Shown here: piece after piece, positions 7,220-14,387 of the stretch
How positions within the stretch are numbered: position 1 is the stretch's first letter
How the letters are laid out: each line of letters opens with the position of its first letter
Assembly (NCBI GenBank): GCA_020024465.1
Contig: JAHHTT010000044.1
Coordinates: 1-18,884, forward strand
DNA length: 18,884 bases
Direction: 5' to 3'
Source: Odoribacter sp.
Lineage (GTDB): Bacteria > Bacteroidota > Bacteroidia > Bacteroidales > Marinifilaceae
Position numbers and translations under genes: made by a program
The notes under the pieces: model-generated
The model's input: the letters and a program-made list of their open reading frames with translations, nothing else
What the model was told of the DNA's origin: nothing
Database searches by the model: none

Positions 7220-7333
7220 TCATTTGCTTTCCTCAAAGCCTGTATTCTCACAATAATCACAAATGGAAAATCCTGTCGGCTTCTATCCTCCATGGATCTT
7301 TTTAAATTCTTTTAAAGTTAAGTTCTTCATCAT
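7220..7333 (-). pseudogene. small double-glycine-leader peptide frame with in-frame amber codon
   Basis: On the minus strand an ATG at 7333 (or 7330) opens MMKNLTLKEFKKIHGG, then TAG (7285-7283), then 20 more codons in the same frame reading KPTGFSICDYCENTGFEESK before TGA. Counting back from the GG, Leu is at -12, Thr -11, Glu -8, Phe -7 and Ile -4. This fits the LSxxELxxIxGG leader cleaved by C39-type peptidase/ABC exporters of bacteriocins and peptide pheromones. The part after the amber codon is short and has a Cys-Asp-Tyr-Cys pair, as a processed peptide might. It may be a decayed precursor, a precursor with a sequencing error, or chance. No exporter or modifying enzyme is in the window. 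The second start codon lies inside an inverted repeat (7320-7330 with 7361-7371). Confidence 0.35.
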
Positions 7334-7371
7334 TTCACGTTTTTTAATTTACGCAAAACAATGAAGAACTT
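7320..7371. repeat. 11-bp inverted repeat covering a possible start codon
   Basis: AAGTTCTTCAT (7320-7330) and ATGAAGAACTT (7361-7371) are exact complements separated by 30 bp. In a minus-strand transcript the second arm would be the ATG-AAG-AAC-TT of the small double-glycine frame, so folding would hide its start. No T-tract follows, so it is not a normal terminator for the M16 gene. The remaining gap sequence from 7372 to 7461 shows nothing recognisable. Confidence 0.5.
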
Positions 7372-7461
7372 TTAGGAGATAAAATACGGGATTGTCAGAA
7401 TGCTTGCGACACCCCTTTATGAATTTCCTTAGATTTGTGTTTCACACTAGATACGCACCTT

Positions 7462-10302
7462 CTATCTCTCCCAATGGCTATTTGTCAATGGATTCGATTT
7501 TACCACGATATCTCGTTTTTTGGCTCCATCCAAAATTTTCTTAAATATTTCTGCCAACTCCATACGAGTTACGTTGCCAATTGAAAAATCTGTTTTTATC
7601 TTAGCATCCGATATATTCCAAGAATCTCCCTGTTCTGCATATGAATTCAGAATTGCCAACCAAAGCATGGGATCATTAATTTCACTTATATCATCAGCAG
7701 TCGATTGTGCCATATCTAAATTATTATTCTCTTCCAACAAAAAAGGAATTCTGACCTTTTTAAAAAGATCATCTGAAAACAAATTATTACTTATTTCCTC
7801 AATAATTCTATAAGCACACTTTTTCATTTCATCCACTTTTTGCCTTTCTGTAGAAAAATGAACTTTAAATACACTTACAGGCTTGGGTTCAGATACATAA
7901 TTTACATCCACAGCAACATTATAGACTCCATGTTCCTTTTCTCTCAATTCTTCAAACATTCGGAATTGAATCAATTCTTTTAACAAAGACAAACTGAGGA
8001 TTTCTTTTTGTGATAATTCTTTATTATTTATAAATGACAATTCAACTTCACCAATATCACCCTCTATATCTGCATGAAATTCACGCACAATCTCTTCACT
8101 CTCCGATTCCTTGTTCCGCATATAAAATTTTCTTGGAGAAGACGTTTTTTTCCCGGATAAGGATGCTATATATTTCTCGACCAAATTTTGTGCATCTTTT
8201 TTCGAAATATCTCCAATCAGACAAAATGTAAATTCCCCGGTATTACCAAATTGATTATTATAAATTTTCTGTAAATCTTCATATCTCATTTTATCATAAA
8301 ATGCAAGATCTTCTTTCGGATTATCTTCTGTCGGAGGATAGAGCAAATCATTGATTGAATCCTGAACAGCACTCATACCAGAAATATTTCTTGTCAAATA
8401 CAAATATTTCTTTCGCTCCACAAATTTTTTAAATATCTGCTCATCGAAATTTTGATGCATTATTACCAAATAAACATATTGCAACAGACTCTCAATATTA
8501 TATTTAGAGGCATTCCCTCCAATACCTATAACGTCATCAGTAATAGACAAAGATAAATCTATTCCATTATTTTGGCACCATTGGTGCAACTGATTTCGGT
8601 TATATTTATACAAACCTGATTGCATAAGCAATGAACGCATCGCAAAATATGATGCCAAATCTTTTGTTTCAACTATCGAAGCTCCTCCTTTAGCCGATCC
8701 GACAAAATACACTCTACCGTCTTCTGAAGGTAAATATTTATATAACACATTCACTCCATTAGTAAGTATCCATTTTTCTACCTTCAAATCCGTTATCTCT
8801 TTTTCCTCCACGATATGACCTGGCGTTATATTAAAATCAATCAGATTTTTCACCTCCTCCGGCTCTTTAAAATCCAATAGCGGCAACTCTGACGCTTTTG
8901 TCAAACAAGAAGTAAATTGGTCATAAGAGATATTCATATCTTCGGGACGTGCAGAATAAGTTATAAATGTTATATTCTTATCATTCATCCAGGAACAAAT
9001 CCATCTGTGCAAATCATCCGCTTCCAGTTCAACTAATTCTTCCATGGAAGTCGTTAACTGCTGCCTAAACGATTGTAATGATTGTCCATACAAATAATGT
9101 TGTTTGAATAAATTCATCAGATTGTCCGGAGTTCCTAAATGCTCATTTTCTAATAATGATTTTATCCCATTATAAATACTCCATTTCACTTCCTCAAACT
9201 CACGTTTAGAAAATCCTTGCCGTCTTATCTTTTCTCGTATCCTCAAAATTTGTTCCAGAGCTTCAATCTCTTTCCCTTCATAAGGTACAACATCCCATGC
9301 ATTTTGTTCATAAAAACGAACGGATGGTGCATATCCCATAGTTGCTGCAATATAAGTTTCCACTCCTTCATTTCTCAGCATTGACAATTGACGATTGACA
9401 AGTTTCTGGAATAATTGAGACATCATACTCTCCCTTGCCGCAGATTTTTCCGAAGTATCTGATATAACATGCCGCCTTTGATAAATTCCAAATGAATTTG
9501 AAATATTTTCTTTATCAATAAAACGATAATACAAAGGTTGTTCATTATCTTCTATAAATGTTTTCTCTCTAACAAGCATTTTTTTCGAAGGAGATATTGT
9601 TCCAAACATCTTCTTCACCTGCATTTCCCAATAATCCGGATCTATATCTCCGACAATCACTATAAACTGAAATTCAGGCTTATACCATTTATCATAAAAA
9701 CACTTTAAATCTTTGGCACTGTATTTTTTCAATGCAGCCTGATCTCCGATAACATTGCGATAGCCATATCTACTCTTATTAAAAATAACTGGAGCAATGG
9801 ACTCACTTAATCTTTTTTCTACCGTCCTGTCTTGCCTCCACTCTTCCAATATAATATTTCGCTCCTTTTCAACACTTTCTTTAGGAAATAAAACTCCATT
9901 ACACCAATCTTTTACAACCAAAAGCAGAGAATCTGTCAATTCTTTTTTACTGACAGGTATATTGTAAAGTCGGAAAGAAGTCTCATTTATTCCTGTCAAA
10001 GCATTAAAAACCACATTCTTGTCACGCAGGAAATTCATCACTCCATGTGGAAAATGTTCTGTAGTATTAAATGACAAATGCTCTAAAAAATGTGCCATCC
10101 CCTGTTGGTCGTCATTCTCCAATATTGCCCCAATGTTTTTATAAAGAAAAAAGTTTACTTCTCCGGCAAAATCTTCTTCTTGCATAATATAATAAGTCAG
10201 ACCATTGGCTAATCGTCCATATCGCAAACCGGATAGCTGAGCATTACTTTCCAATGGGCAAAACCATGAAAAGAATAAAAAAAACAATATAAAATTCTTC
10301 AT
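7462..10302 (-). CDS. secreted M16-family zinc metallopeptidase (insulinase/PqqL-like)
   Basis: This large peptidase should degrade peptides in the periplasm. Counting from the ATG at 10302 it has 946 residues; a GTG at 10311 would add three. A signal peptide ends near residue 22-23 (ESNAQ) and has no convincing lipobox. The active N-terminal half carries the inverted zinc motif HFLEH (71-75), with the third ligand in the segment ERNIILEEW, about 79 residues on (Glu154 by alignment to known members). ALTGINETSFRLYNIP and the RYGYRNVIGD segment are also typical. The C-terminal half (about 515-946) has no HxxEH, as expected for the inactive half of the clam-shell. M16 enzymes enclose their substrates and so favour peptides and small unfolded proteins. 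It is the last gene of the operon, about 11 bp after the thioredoxin gene. Peptide type unknown. Confidence 0.93.
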   Translation of the reverse strand: MKNFILFFLFFSWFCPLESNAQLSGLRYGRLANGLTYYIMQEEDFAGEVNFFLYKNIGAILENDDQQGMAHFLEHLSFNTTEHFPHGVMNFLRDKNVVFNALTGINETSFRLYNIPVSKKELTDSLLLVVKDWCNGVLFPKESVEKERNIILEEWRQDRTVEKRLSESIAPVIFNKSRYGYRNVIGDQAALKKYSAKDLKCFYDKWYKPEFQFIVIVGDIDPDYWEMQVKKMFGTISPSKKMLVREKTFIEDNEQPLYYRFIDKENISNSFGIYQRRHVISDTSEKSAARESMMSQLFQKLVNRQLSMLRNEGVETYIAATMGYAPSVRFYEQNAWDVVPYEGKEIEALEQILRIREKIRRQGFSKREFEEVKWSIYNGIKSLLENEHLGTPDNLMNLFKQHYLYGQSLQSFRQQLTTSMEELVELEADDLHRWICSWMNDKNITFITYSARPEDMNISYDQFTSCLTKASELPLLDFKEPEEVKNLIDFNITPGHIVEEKEITDLKVEKWILTNGVNVLYKYLPSEDGRVYFVGSAKGGASIVETKDLASYFAMRSLLMQSGLYKYNRNQLHQWCQNNGIDLSLSITDDVIGIGGNASKYNIESLLQYVYLVIMHQNFDEQIFKKFVERKKYLYLTRNISGMSAVQDSINDLLYPPTEDNPKEDLAFYDKMRYEDLQKIYNNQFGNTGEFTFCLIGDISKKDAQNLVEKYIASLSGKKTSSPRKFYMRNKESESEEIVREFHADIEGDIGEVELSFINNKELSQKEILSLSLLKELIQFRMFEELREKEHGVYNVAVDVNYVSEPKPVSVFKVHFSTERQKVDEMKKCAYRIIEEISNNLFSDDLFKKVRIPFLLEENNNLDMAQSTADDISEINDPMLWLAILNSYAEQGDSWNISDAKIKTDFSIGNVTRMELAEIFKKILDGAKKRDIVVKSNPLTNSHWER

Positions 10303-10313
10303 AATAACCACAT

Positions 10314-11633
10314 TTACTTTTTCAACAAATCCAATGTTGTCAATTTACGAATAATTGCAACCTGCATCATTTGTTGCAAATCCTGTGTCTCAGTCAATTG
10401 AAGTGATTCTGCATATCCTTGTCTATAATAAGCTTCCGCTTCATCATACTTTTTCATCCCTGTATAAGAATCACCTATCATAACTAAAAAATTTATACGA
10501 TCTATGATAGGATTCTCTCCTTCAAGAGCTTTCTTCAACCACTGTATTGCCAGAGTATGGTCTGCATCTGTAAGTTTTTTATCCGCCACGTAATACAAAT
10601 TTTGCGCTGCTTTTCCATAGTCCATTGATTCCACATTTGTGCCAAGCAATACAAAATATTCTTGCATTAACTCTTTATATTTTGAAATATCTTTTCCCTT
10701 ATATAAAGAATAAATGGCATCTGCATATTTCAGACTAAGATCATAAGGATCGACACCTCCGCTCAAAGACAAAACTGCATAGGCGTCTTTATAATCTCCT
10801 TTTATCTTGTCAACATATTCTTTATACTTTACATTCCCTTCTTTCGCAAGTCCCTCAATCATTTGGTCATTAAATTCTATTACATAATAAGCAGGGCTAT
10901 CACCCAAAACCTTACGCCATTCAACAAGAGTGGAATTAATAAAATCAACTATCTTTTCCTTTTCTTCTTTATCACTTCCCTGTAACTGGGTTATAATGAT
11001 ATAATCCTGCTTATTAATCAAAGCAGGTCCCATTTTTGCTTTCAAATAAGCATTATACAATTTTTGTATTCTCACTACCCATTTCTCAGCATTCATTCCA
11101 TCTTGTGCCATTAAAAAACGCGAAGCCTGAAGCAACATTTTTTGCTGCAATTCCAAATTTTCAGGATCCTCAAGATGCATCTTATACAATTTTTTAAAAC
11201 CTATCAACTCGCCAATGGCGGTCTTTGCAGCTTCTATTAAGCCTTGAGCATCCATCGCTCCGACATTAACAGAGATTGGTGTCCCATCATTCCCTAAAAA
11301 CATAAGTGTTGGGAAAGCATGTATTTTAAACTGTTCAACAATAGCTGCATTTTCTTTTTTCTCTACATCTATTTTCAGATTTATAAACTTATCATTAAAG
11401 TAATTACCTACTGAATCAAGCGTAAACACCTCATTTGACATTTTCTTACAGGGCCCACACCAAACTGCATAAAAATCCACAAAAAGAGCTTTGTTTTGTT
11501 TTTTAGCAATACTAATAGCTTCTTCCCAAGTCCCTTGAAAAAACTTTATCCCGTTTGAAGCAGTTTCTTGTGCATAAATTGAATACGGGAAAAGCATTAT
11601 ACACATTATCAATATATTAAATATTTTACGCAT
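10314..11633 (-). CDS. secreted thioredoxin-fold protein with C-terminal helical repeats
   Basis: This 439-residue protein has a signal peptide (about 1-22, ending IYAQ) and then a thioredoxin domain (about 30-145). The redox site is WCGPC (58-62), preceded by ALFVDFYAVW. The cis-proline is P108 in AFPTLMFLG. The rest, about 150-439, is mostly helical and ends in TPR-like units (YTGMKKYDEAEAYYRQGYA). The active site is intact, so it could reduce or exchange disulfides in the periplasm; the sequence does not show which partner keeps it reduced. It lies 44 bp after a lipoprotein gene and just before the M16 peptidase gene, which suggests it opens disulfide-bonded peptides before cleavage (inference). 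Related fused proteins are common in Bacteroidetes uptake operons. Confidence 0.9.
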   Translation of the reverse strand: MRKIFNILIMCIMLFPYSIYAQETASNGIKFFQGTWEEAISIAKKQNKALFVDFYAVWCGPCKKMSNEVFTLDSVGNYFNDKFINLKIDVEKKENAAIVEQFKIHAFPTLMFLGNDGTPISVNVGAMDAQGLIEAAKTAIGELIGFKKLYKMHLEDPENLELQQKMLLQASRFLMAQDGMNAEKWVVRIQKLYNAYLKAKMGPALINKQDYIIITQLQGSDKEEKEKIVDFINSTLVEWRKVLGDSPAYYVIEFNDQMIEGLAKEGNVKYKEYVDKIKGDYKDAYAVLSLSGGVDPYDLSLKYADAIYSLYKGKDISKYKELMQEYFVLLGTNVESMDYGKAAQNLYYVADKKLTDADHTLAIQWLKKALEGENPIIDRINFLVMIGDSYTGMKKYDEAEAYYRQGYAESLQLTETQDLQQMMQVAIIRKLTTLDLLKK

Positions 11634-11679
11634 CGTATTTGTTTTTTTATTGATCTAATATCAAAATTCAATTAAACAT

Positions 11680-12135
11680 TTATTTTCCTTGTACATCAAA
11701 TGAAAAAATCTCATCCAATATATAAAAATGGTCTTCATTATATACTTTAATTGTCAAAGTATAAATCCCATCAGGTATTTTATCCACACCTGTCTGAAAT
11801 AATTGTATGATACTTCCTTGTACTCGCACATCCCCATTCTGAATGATTTCTTTAAATTTCTCACCATCTCCCCCCTGAGATACCTTCACATCATAAATTT
11901 CATAATTTATTGGATTAGTACCCGAAACTCCCTGGATACGACCAGATGTCCATGGAACACCATCTACTATATGCTGGTCTTCCGGATTTAAATTCCGACT
12001 GACCGTTACAATATTCGGCTCATATACTGCATTTTCAGCCTTTAAATATCCAACATCCATTTTATCACATTGCACCAACAATAAATTTACTGTAATAGCA
12101 ATGACTGGCATTAAAAATTTCTGTATCTTTTTCAT
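11680..12135 (-). CDS. small surface lipoprotein, probable immunoglobulin-like fold
   Basis: The best start is the ATG at 12135 (MKKIQKFL), giving 151 residues; a TTG at 12141 overlapping the previous stop is possible but less likely. A signal sequence ends at the candidate lipid cysteine, residue 23 (L-V-Q-C), followed by DKMD. The acidic residues right after the cysteine recall the signal that sends Bacteroidetes lipoproteins to the cell surface. The body is beta-rich (NYEIYDVKVSQGGDGEKF, then GIYTLTIKVYNEDHFYIL) and looks like one Ig-like domain. I do not recognise a named family with certainty. Position two genes after susD suggests an accessory of the SusCD complex, as SusE/SusF are in starch systems; its ligand is unknown. 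Confidence 0.8.
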   Translation of the reverse strand: MKKIQKFLMPVIAITVNLLLVQCDKMDVGYLKAENAVYEPNIVTVSRNLNPEDQHIVDGVPWTSGRIQGVSGTNPINYEIYDVKVSQGGDGEKFKEIIQNGDVRVQGSIIQLFQTGVDKIPDGIYTLTIKVYNEDHFYILDEIFSFDVQGK

Positions 12136-12137
12136 AT

Positions 12138-12788
12138 TCAAAAATCATTTGGTGTAAAATCATAACTAAGCGAATGTACTACTCCCGAATTCGTCATAAT
12201 ATCAGAAGAAGCCACATCTGTTTGTTTTTGAGTATCCTCAGACACTATATGTATTTGGACAGGTCCAGCATCAGGCACTCCCTCATAATCCCCCCTGAAT
12301 GTATAAATCCACAACACCTTACCTGATAAAGTATGATATCTTTTTCCCCCGACACCTATGACATTATCAACATCTGCTGAAGGTTTACCGGGAATAAAAC
12401 CGTCAAGCATAATAACTTCATCAAGTACCGAAGATAATACAAGGTCATAGCAATTTTTGGCAGGGATTTCCCCGATCGTTTTATAACCTTTTTGAAGCAT
12501 ATAACGTCTGATACTATGATTAGTTATTCCAAAAAAAGTAACATTATTCTGGTATTTGCTTTTTCCTTCAAACAATTCTTGCAGTTTAATTTCAGCCTCA
12601 AACGAAGCATCTACATGTTTTACCATCACGATCAATGAATCCCAATTATAAGAATCTGTATGGAAATATTCCCACATCGTTGTGTTATGTCTTCCGTTTG
12701 CAATTCCTGTATCCACAAAATCAAACTTAGTGCATCCAGTCATTGCAAAAATCAATGCTATTATTACAATTTTTATATTTATTTTCAT
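12138..12788 (-). CDS. fasciclin (FAS1)-like lipoprotein
   Basis: The start chosen is the ATG at 12788, which has an AGGAAGG sequence just upstream and opens directly into a signal sequence; the longer frame from 12818 begins with an unlikely non-secretory stretch. The protein has 216 residues with the candidate lipid cysteine at 19 (M-T-G-C). From about residue 35 it resembles a single FAS1 domain. It begins MWEYFHTDSYNWDSLIVMV, has the first conserved block TFFGITNHSIRRYM (compare TVFAPTNEAF), and ends with MTNSGVVHSLSY (compare the conserved NGVVHVID block). FAS1 domains mediate adhesion or protein binding. It lies 29 bp after susD and 2 bp before the next lipoprotein gene. A role in capturing protein ligands at the surface is inferred. 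Confidence 0.82.
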   Translation of the reverse strand: MKINIKIVIIALIFAMTGCTKFDFVDTGIANGRHNTTMWEYFHTDSYNWDSLIVMVKHVDASFEAEIKLQELFEGKSKYQNNVTFFGITNHSIRRYMLQKGYKTIGEIPAKNCYDLVLSSVLDEVIMLDGFIPGKPSADVDNVIGVGGKRYHTLSGKVLWIYTFRGDYEGVPDAGPVQIHIVSEDTQKQTDVASSDIMTNSGVVHSLSYDFTPNDF

Positions 12789-12817
12789 AAAACCTTCCTT
12801 TACAATTAAACAATCCA

Positions 12818-14383
12818 TTACATATAAGGCAGCCAGTATGGTTTCTGATGCAACTTCGTATTAACTATCATTCCATCTGTATTTATATATGCAGACCGAG
12901 GAATCGGCAGAAACAAAGCCCCTCCTTTTATTTCTACAGAAGATAATTTTTGAAATTTTCCTACCAATTCTTCTTTTATATAGTTATTACGCACTATATC
13001 ATAATAACGTGAATCATTTTCTCCTAGCAATTCCCGTTCACGTTCTTTAAAAATCGCTTTTTTCAAATCCATCCCACCATCATATTCTGAAGGATATGCA
13101 GAAACTCCCGCTCTGTCCCGAATCCTATTCAAGTCTTCCTTTGCCAATGCCTCGTTATTTAATTTTGCATAACACTCTGCTCGTAATAGAATAAGATCTG
13201 CTAAACGCCAATACACGTAATCGGCATCTATTGTTCTCCAATATTTCCCTGCCGGAGAATATTCATCCGGAACATAAACACTATTTCTGAATTTATACAT
13301 GATTGCATAATCATTTCCCAGATTATGCTCTTTATCTAATTCATAAAAGAATTCATCACGTCTTTCATCTGCCGGGTCTGAATACATCTTTAATACCGTT
13401 TTCTTATAAAGTTTGTAATTTGTTTCTGTTACAAAATTACCGGGCAACAACAGATCATTTACAGGCCAGCTAACATAATTCAATGCGATACCATTAGGAG
13501 AGATACTGAATTCAGATCTGCTACGGTCAAAAGTAAAAGTCAATATTGATTCAGGATTTTCTCGCTGAGGCGACGACAAATATTCACACAATTCCTTGGG
13601 TGATGAACATAACTCATAATATCCAACTTTCTTATCAATAACAGAATTGGCATATTCTATCGCTTGTTGATATGCTTTTCCTGCATCTTCTTTTATTCCA
13701 TAAAGCTCTCCATAATTTTCTATCAAACTTGCTTTCCATGCATAAATATAAGCAAGAAGCGTCGCACTATTTCCCTTTGAACCATATTGTTTACTACTTA
13801 TTGCCGCCCCATTAACTCCTCTCAGTTCTTCATGAATCGGAAGGATTTCATACGCAGTCTTCGCATGCGAAATAGCTCTGTTTATTACATCCAGCATAGG
13901 AGACGCTCCATACTCAACAATATCACTGGCATTATTTGTAATCACACAATCTCCATAACGTTGAGCCAACGCAAAATAAGACAAAGCCAACGCAAAATGG
14001 GCCTGTCCCGCATGAAAATTATAACGCTCTTCTGTTAAATTTTGTGTCTTATGAATATTTTCTAAAAGCAGATTTGACGCATATATAATATCATAAAGTC
14101 CTTTCCAATCATCGGCCGACTCTACTGTACTGATGACAGATTTAGGATTCCATTGCTGCACCTGAGCGTCTGAAAACGATTCATCCACTTTAGCCCCTGC
14201 TGCAATAAGAGCAGGATTCAAAGCATAATAAATATTAAGGAAATAATGAATTGTACTGGTTGTTGTATTTAATTCATTCTCCGTTGTAAATGCATTTTCA
14301 TAAGTTAATGTATTCTCAGGAATTTGGTCTAAACATGAATAATTCAAAAAAATCAGTACTATACAGATGTAAATATTTTTCAT
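12818..14383 (-). CDS. SusD/RagB-family outer-membrane lipoprotein
   Basis: SusD proteins form the hinged lid over the SusC barrel and hold substrate at the surface. This one has 521 residues, a normal length. It begins with a lipoprotein signal (candidate lipid cysteine at 17, N-Y-S-C, followed by LDQIPENTLTYENAFTT, a typical mature SusD start). The N-terminal half is helical with TPR-like packing (YNFHAGQAHFALALSYFALAQRYGD). The C-terminal SusD domain ends with the recognisable DYVYWRLADLILLRAECYAKL, NRIRDRAG and the closing FLPIPRSAYINTDGMIVN. It starts 4 bp after susC and is surely co-transcribed. No carbohydrate-active gene lies nearby, so a peptide substrate, as for RagB, is more likely than a glycan (inference). 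Confidence 0.96.
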   Translation of the reverse strand: MKNIYICIVLIFLNYSCLDQIPENTLTYENAFTTENELNTTTSTIHYFLNIYYALNPALIAAGAKVDESFSDAQVQQWNPKSVISTVESADDWKGLYDIIYASNLLLENIHKTQNLTEERYNFHAGQAHFALALSYFALAQRYGDCVITNNASDIVEYGASPMLDVINRAISHAKTAYEILPIHEELRGVNGAAISSKQYGSKGNSATLLAYIYAWKASLIENYGELYGIKEDAGKAYQQAIEYANSVIDKKVGYYELCSSPKELCEYLSSPQRENPESILTFTFDRSRSEFSISPNGIALNYVSWPVNDLLLPGNFVTETNYKLYKKTVLKMYSDPADERRDEFFYELDKEHNLGNDYAIMYKFRNSVYVPDEYSPAGKYWRTIDADYVYWRLADLILLRAECYAKLNNEALAKEDLNRIRDRAGVSAYPSEYDGGMDLKKAIFKERERELLGENDSRYYDIVRNNYIKEELVGKFQKLSSVEIKGGALFLPIPRSAYINTDGMIVNTKLHQKPYWLPYM

Positions 14384-14387
14384 GTAA

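Noticed and set aside
7189..7293. 34-codon minus-strand frame starting MEDRSRQDF
   Set aside because: It overlaps the double-glycine frame in another phase and resembles nothing; either could be chance, but only the other has a known leader motif.
7214..7315. 33-codon plus-strand frame starting MNSFAFLKAC
   Set aside because: Short, with no promoter or family resemblance; expected by chance in AT-rich DNA.
11650..11664. Small inverted repeat TTGAT-N5-ATCAA before the thioredoxin gene
   Set aside because: A 5-bp stem in AT-rich DNA is expected by chance and no T-tail follows.
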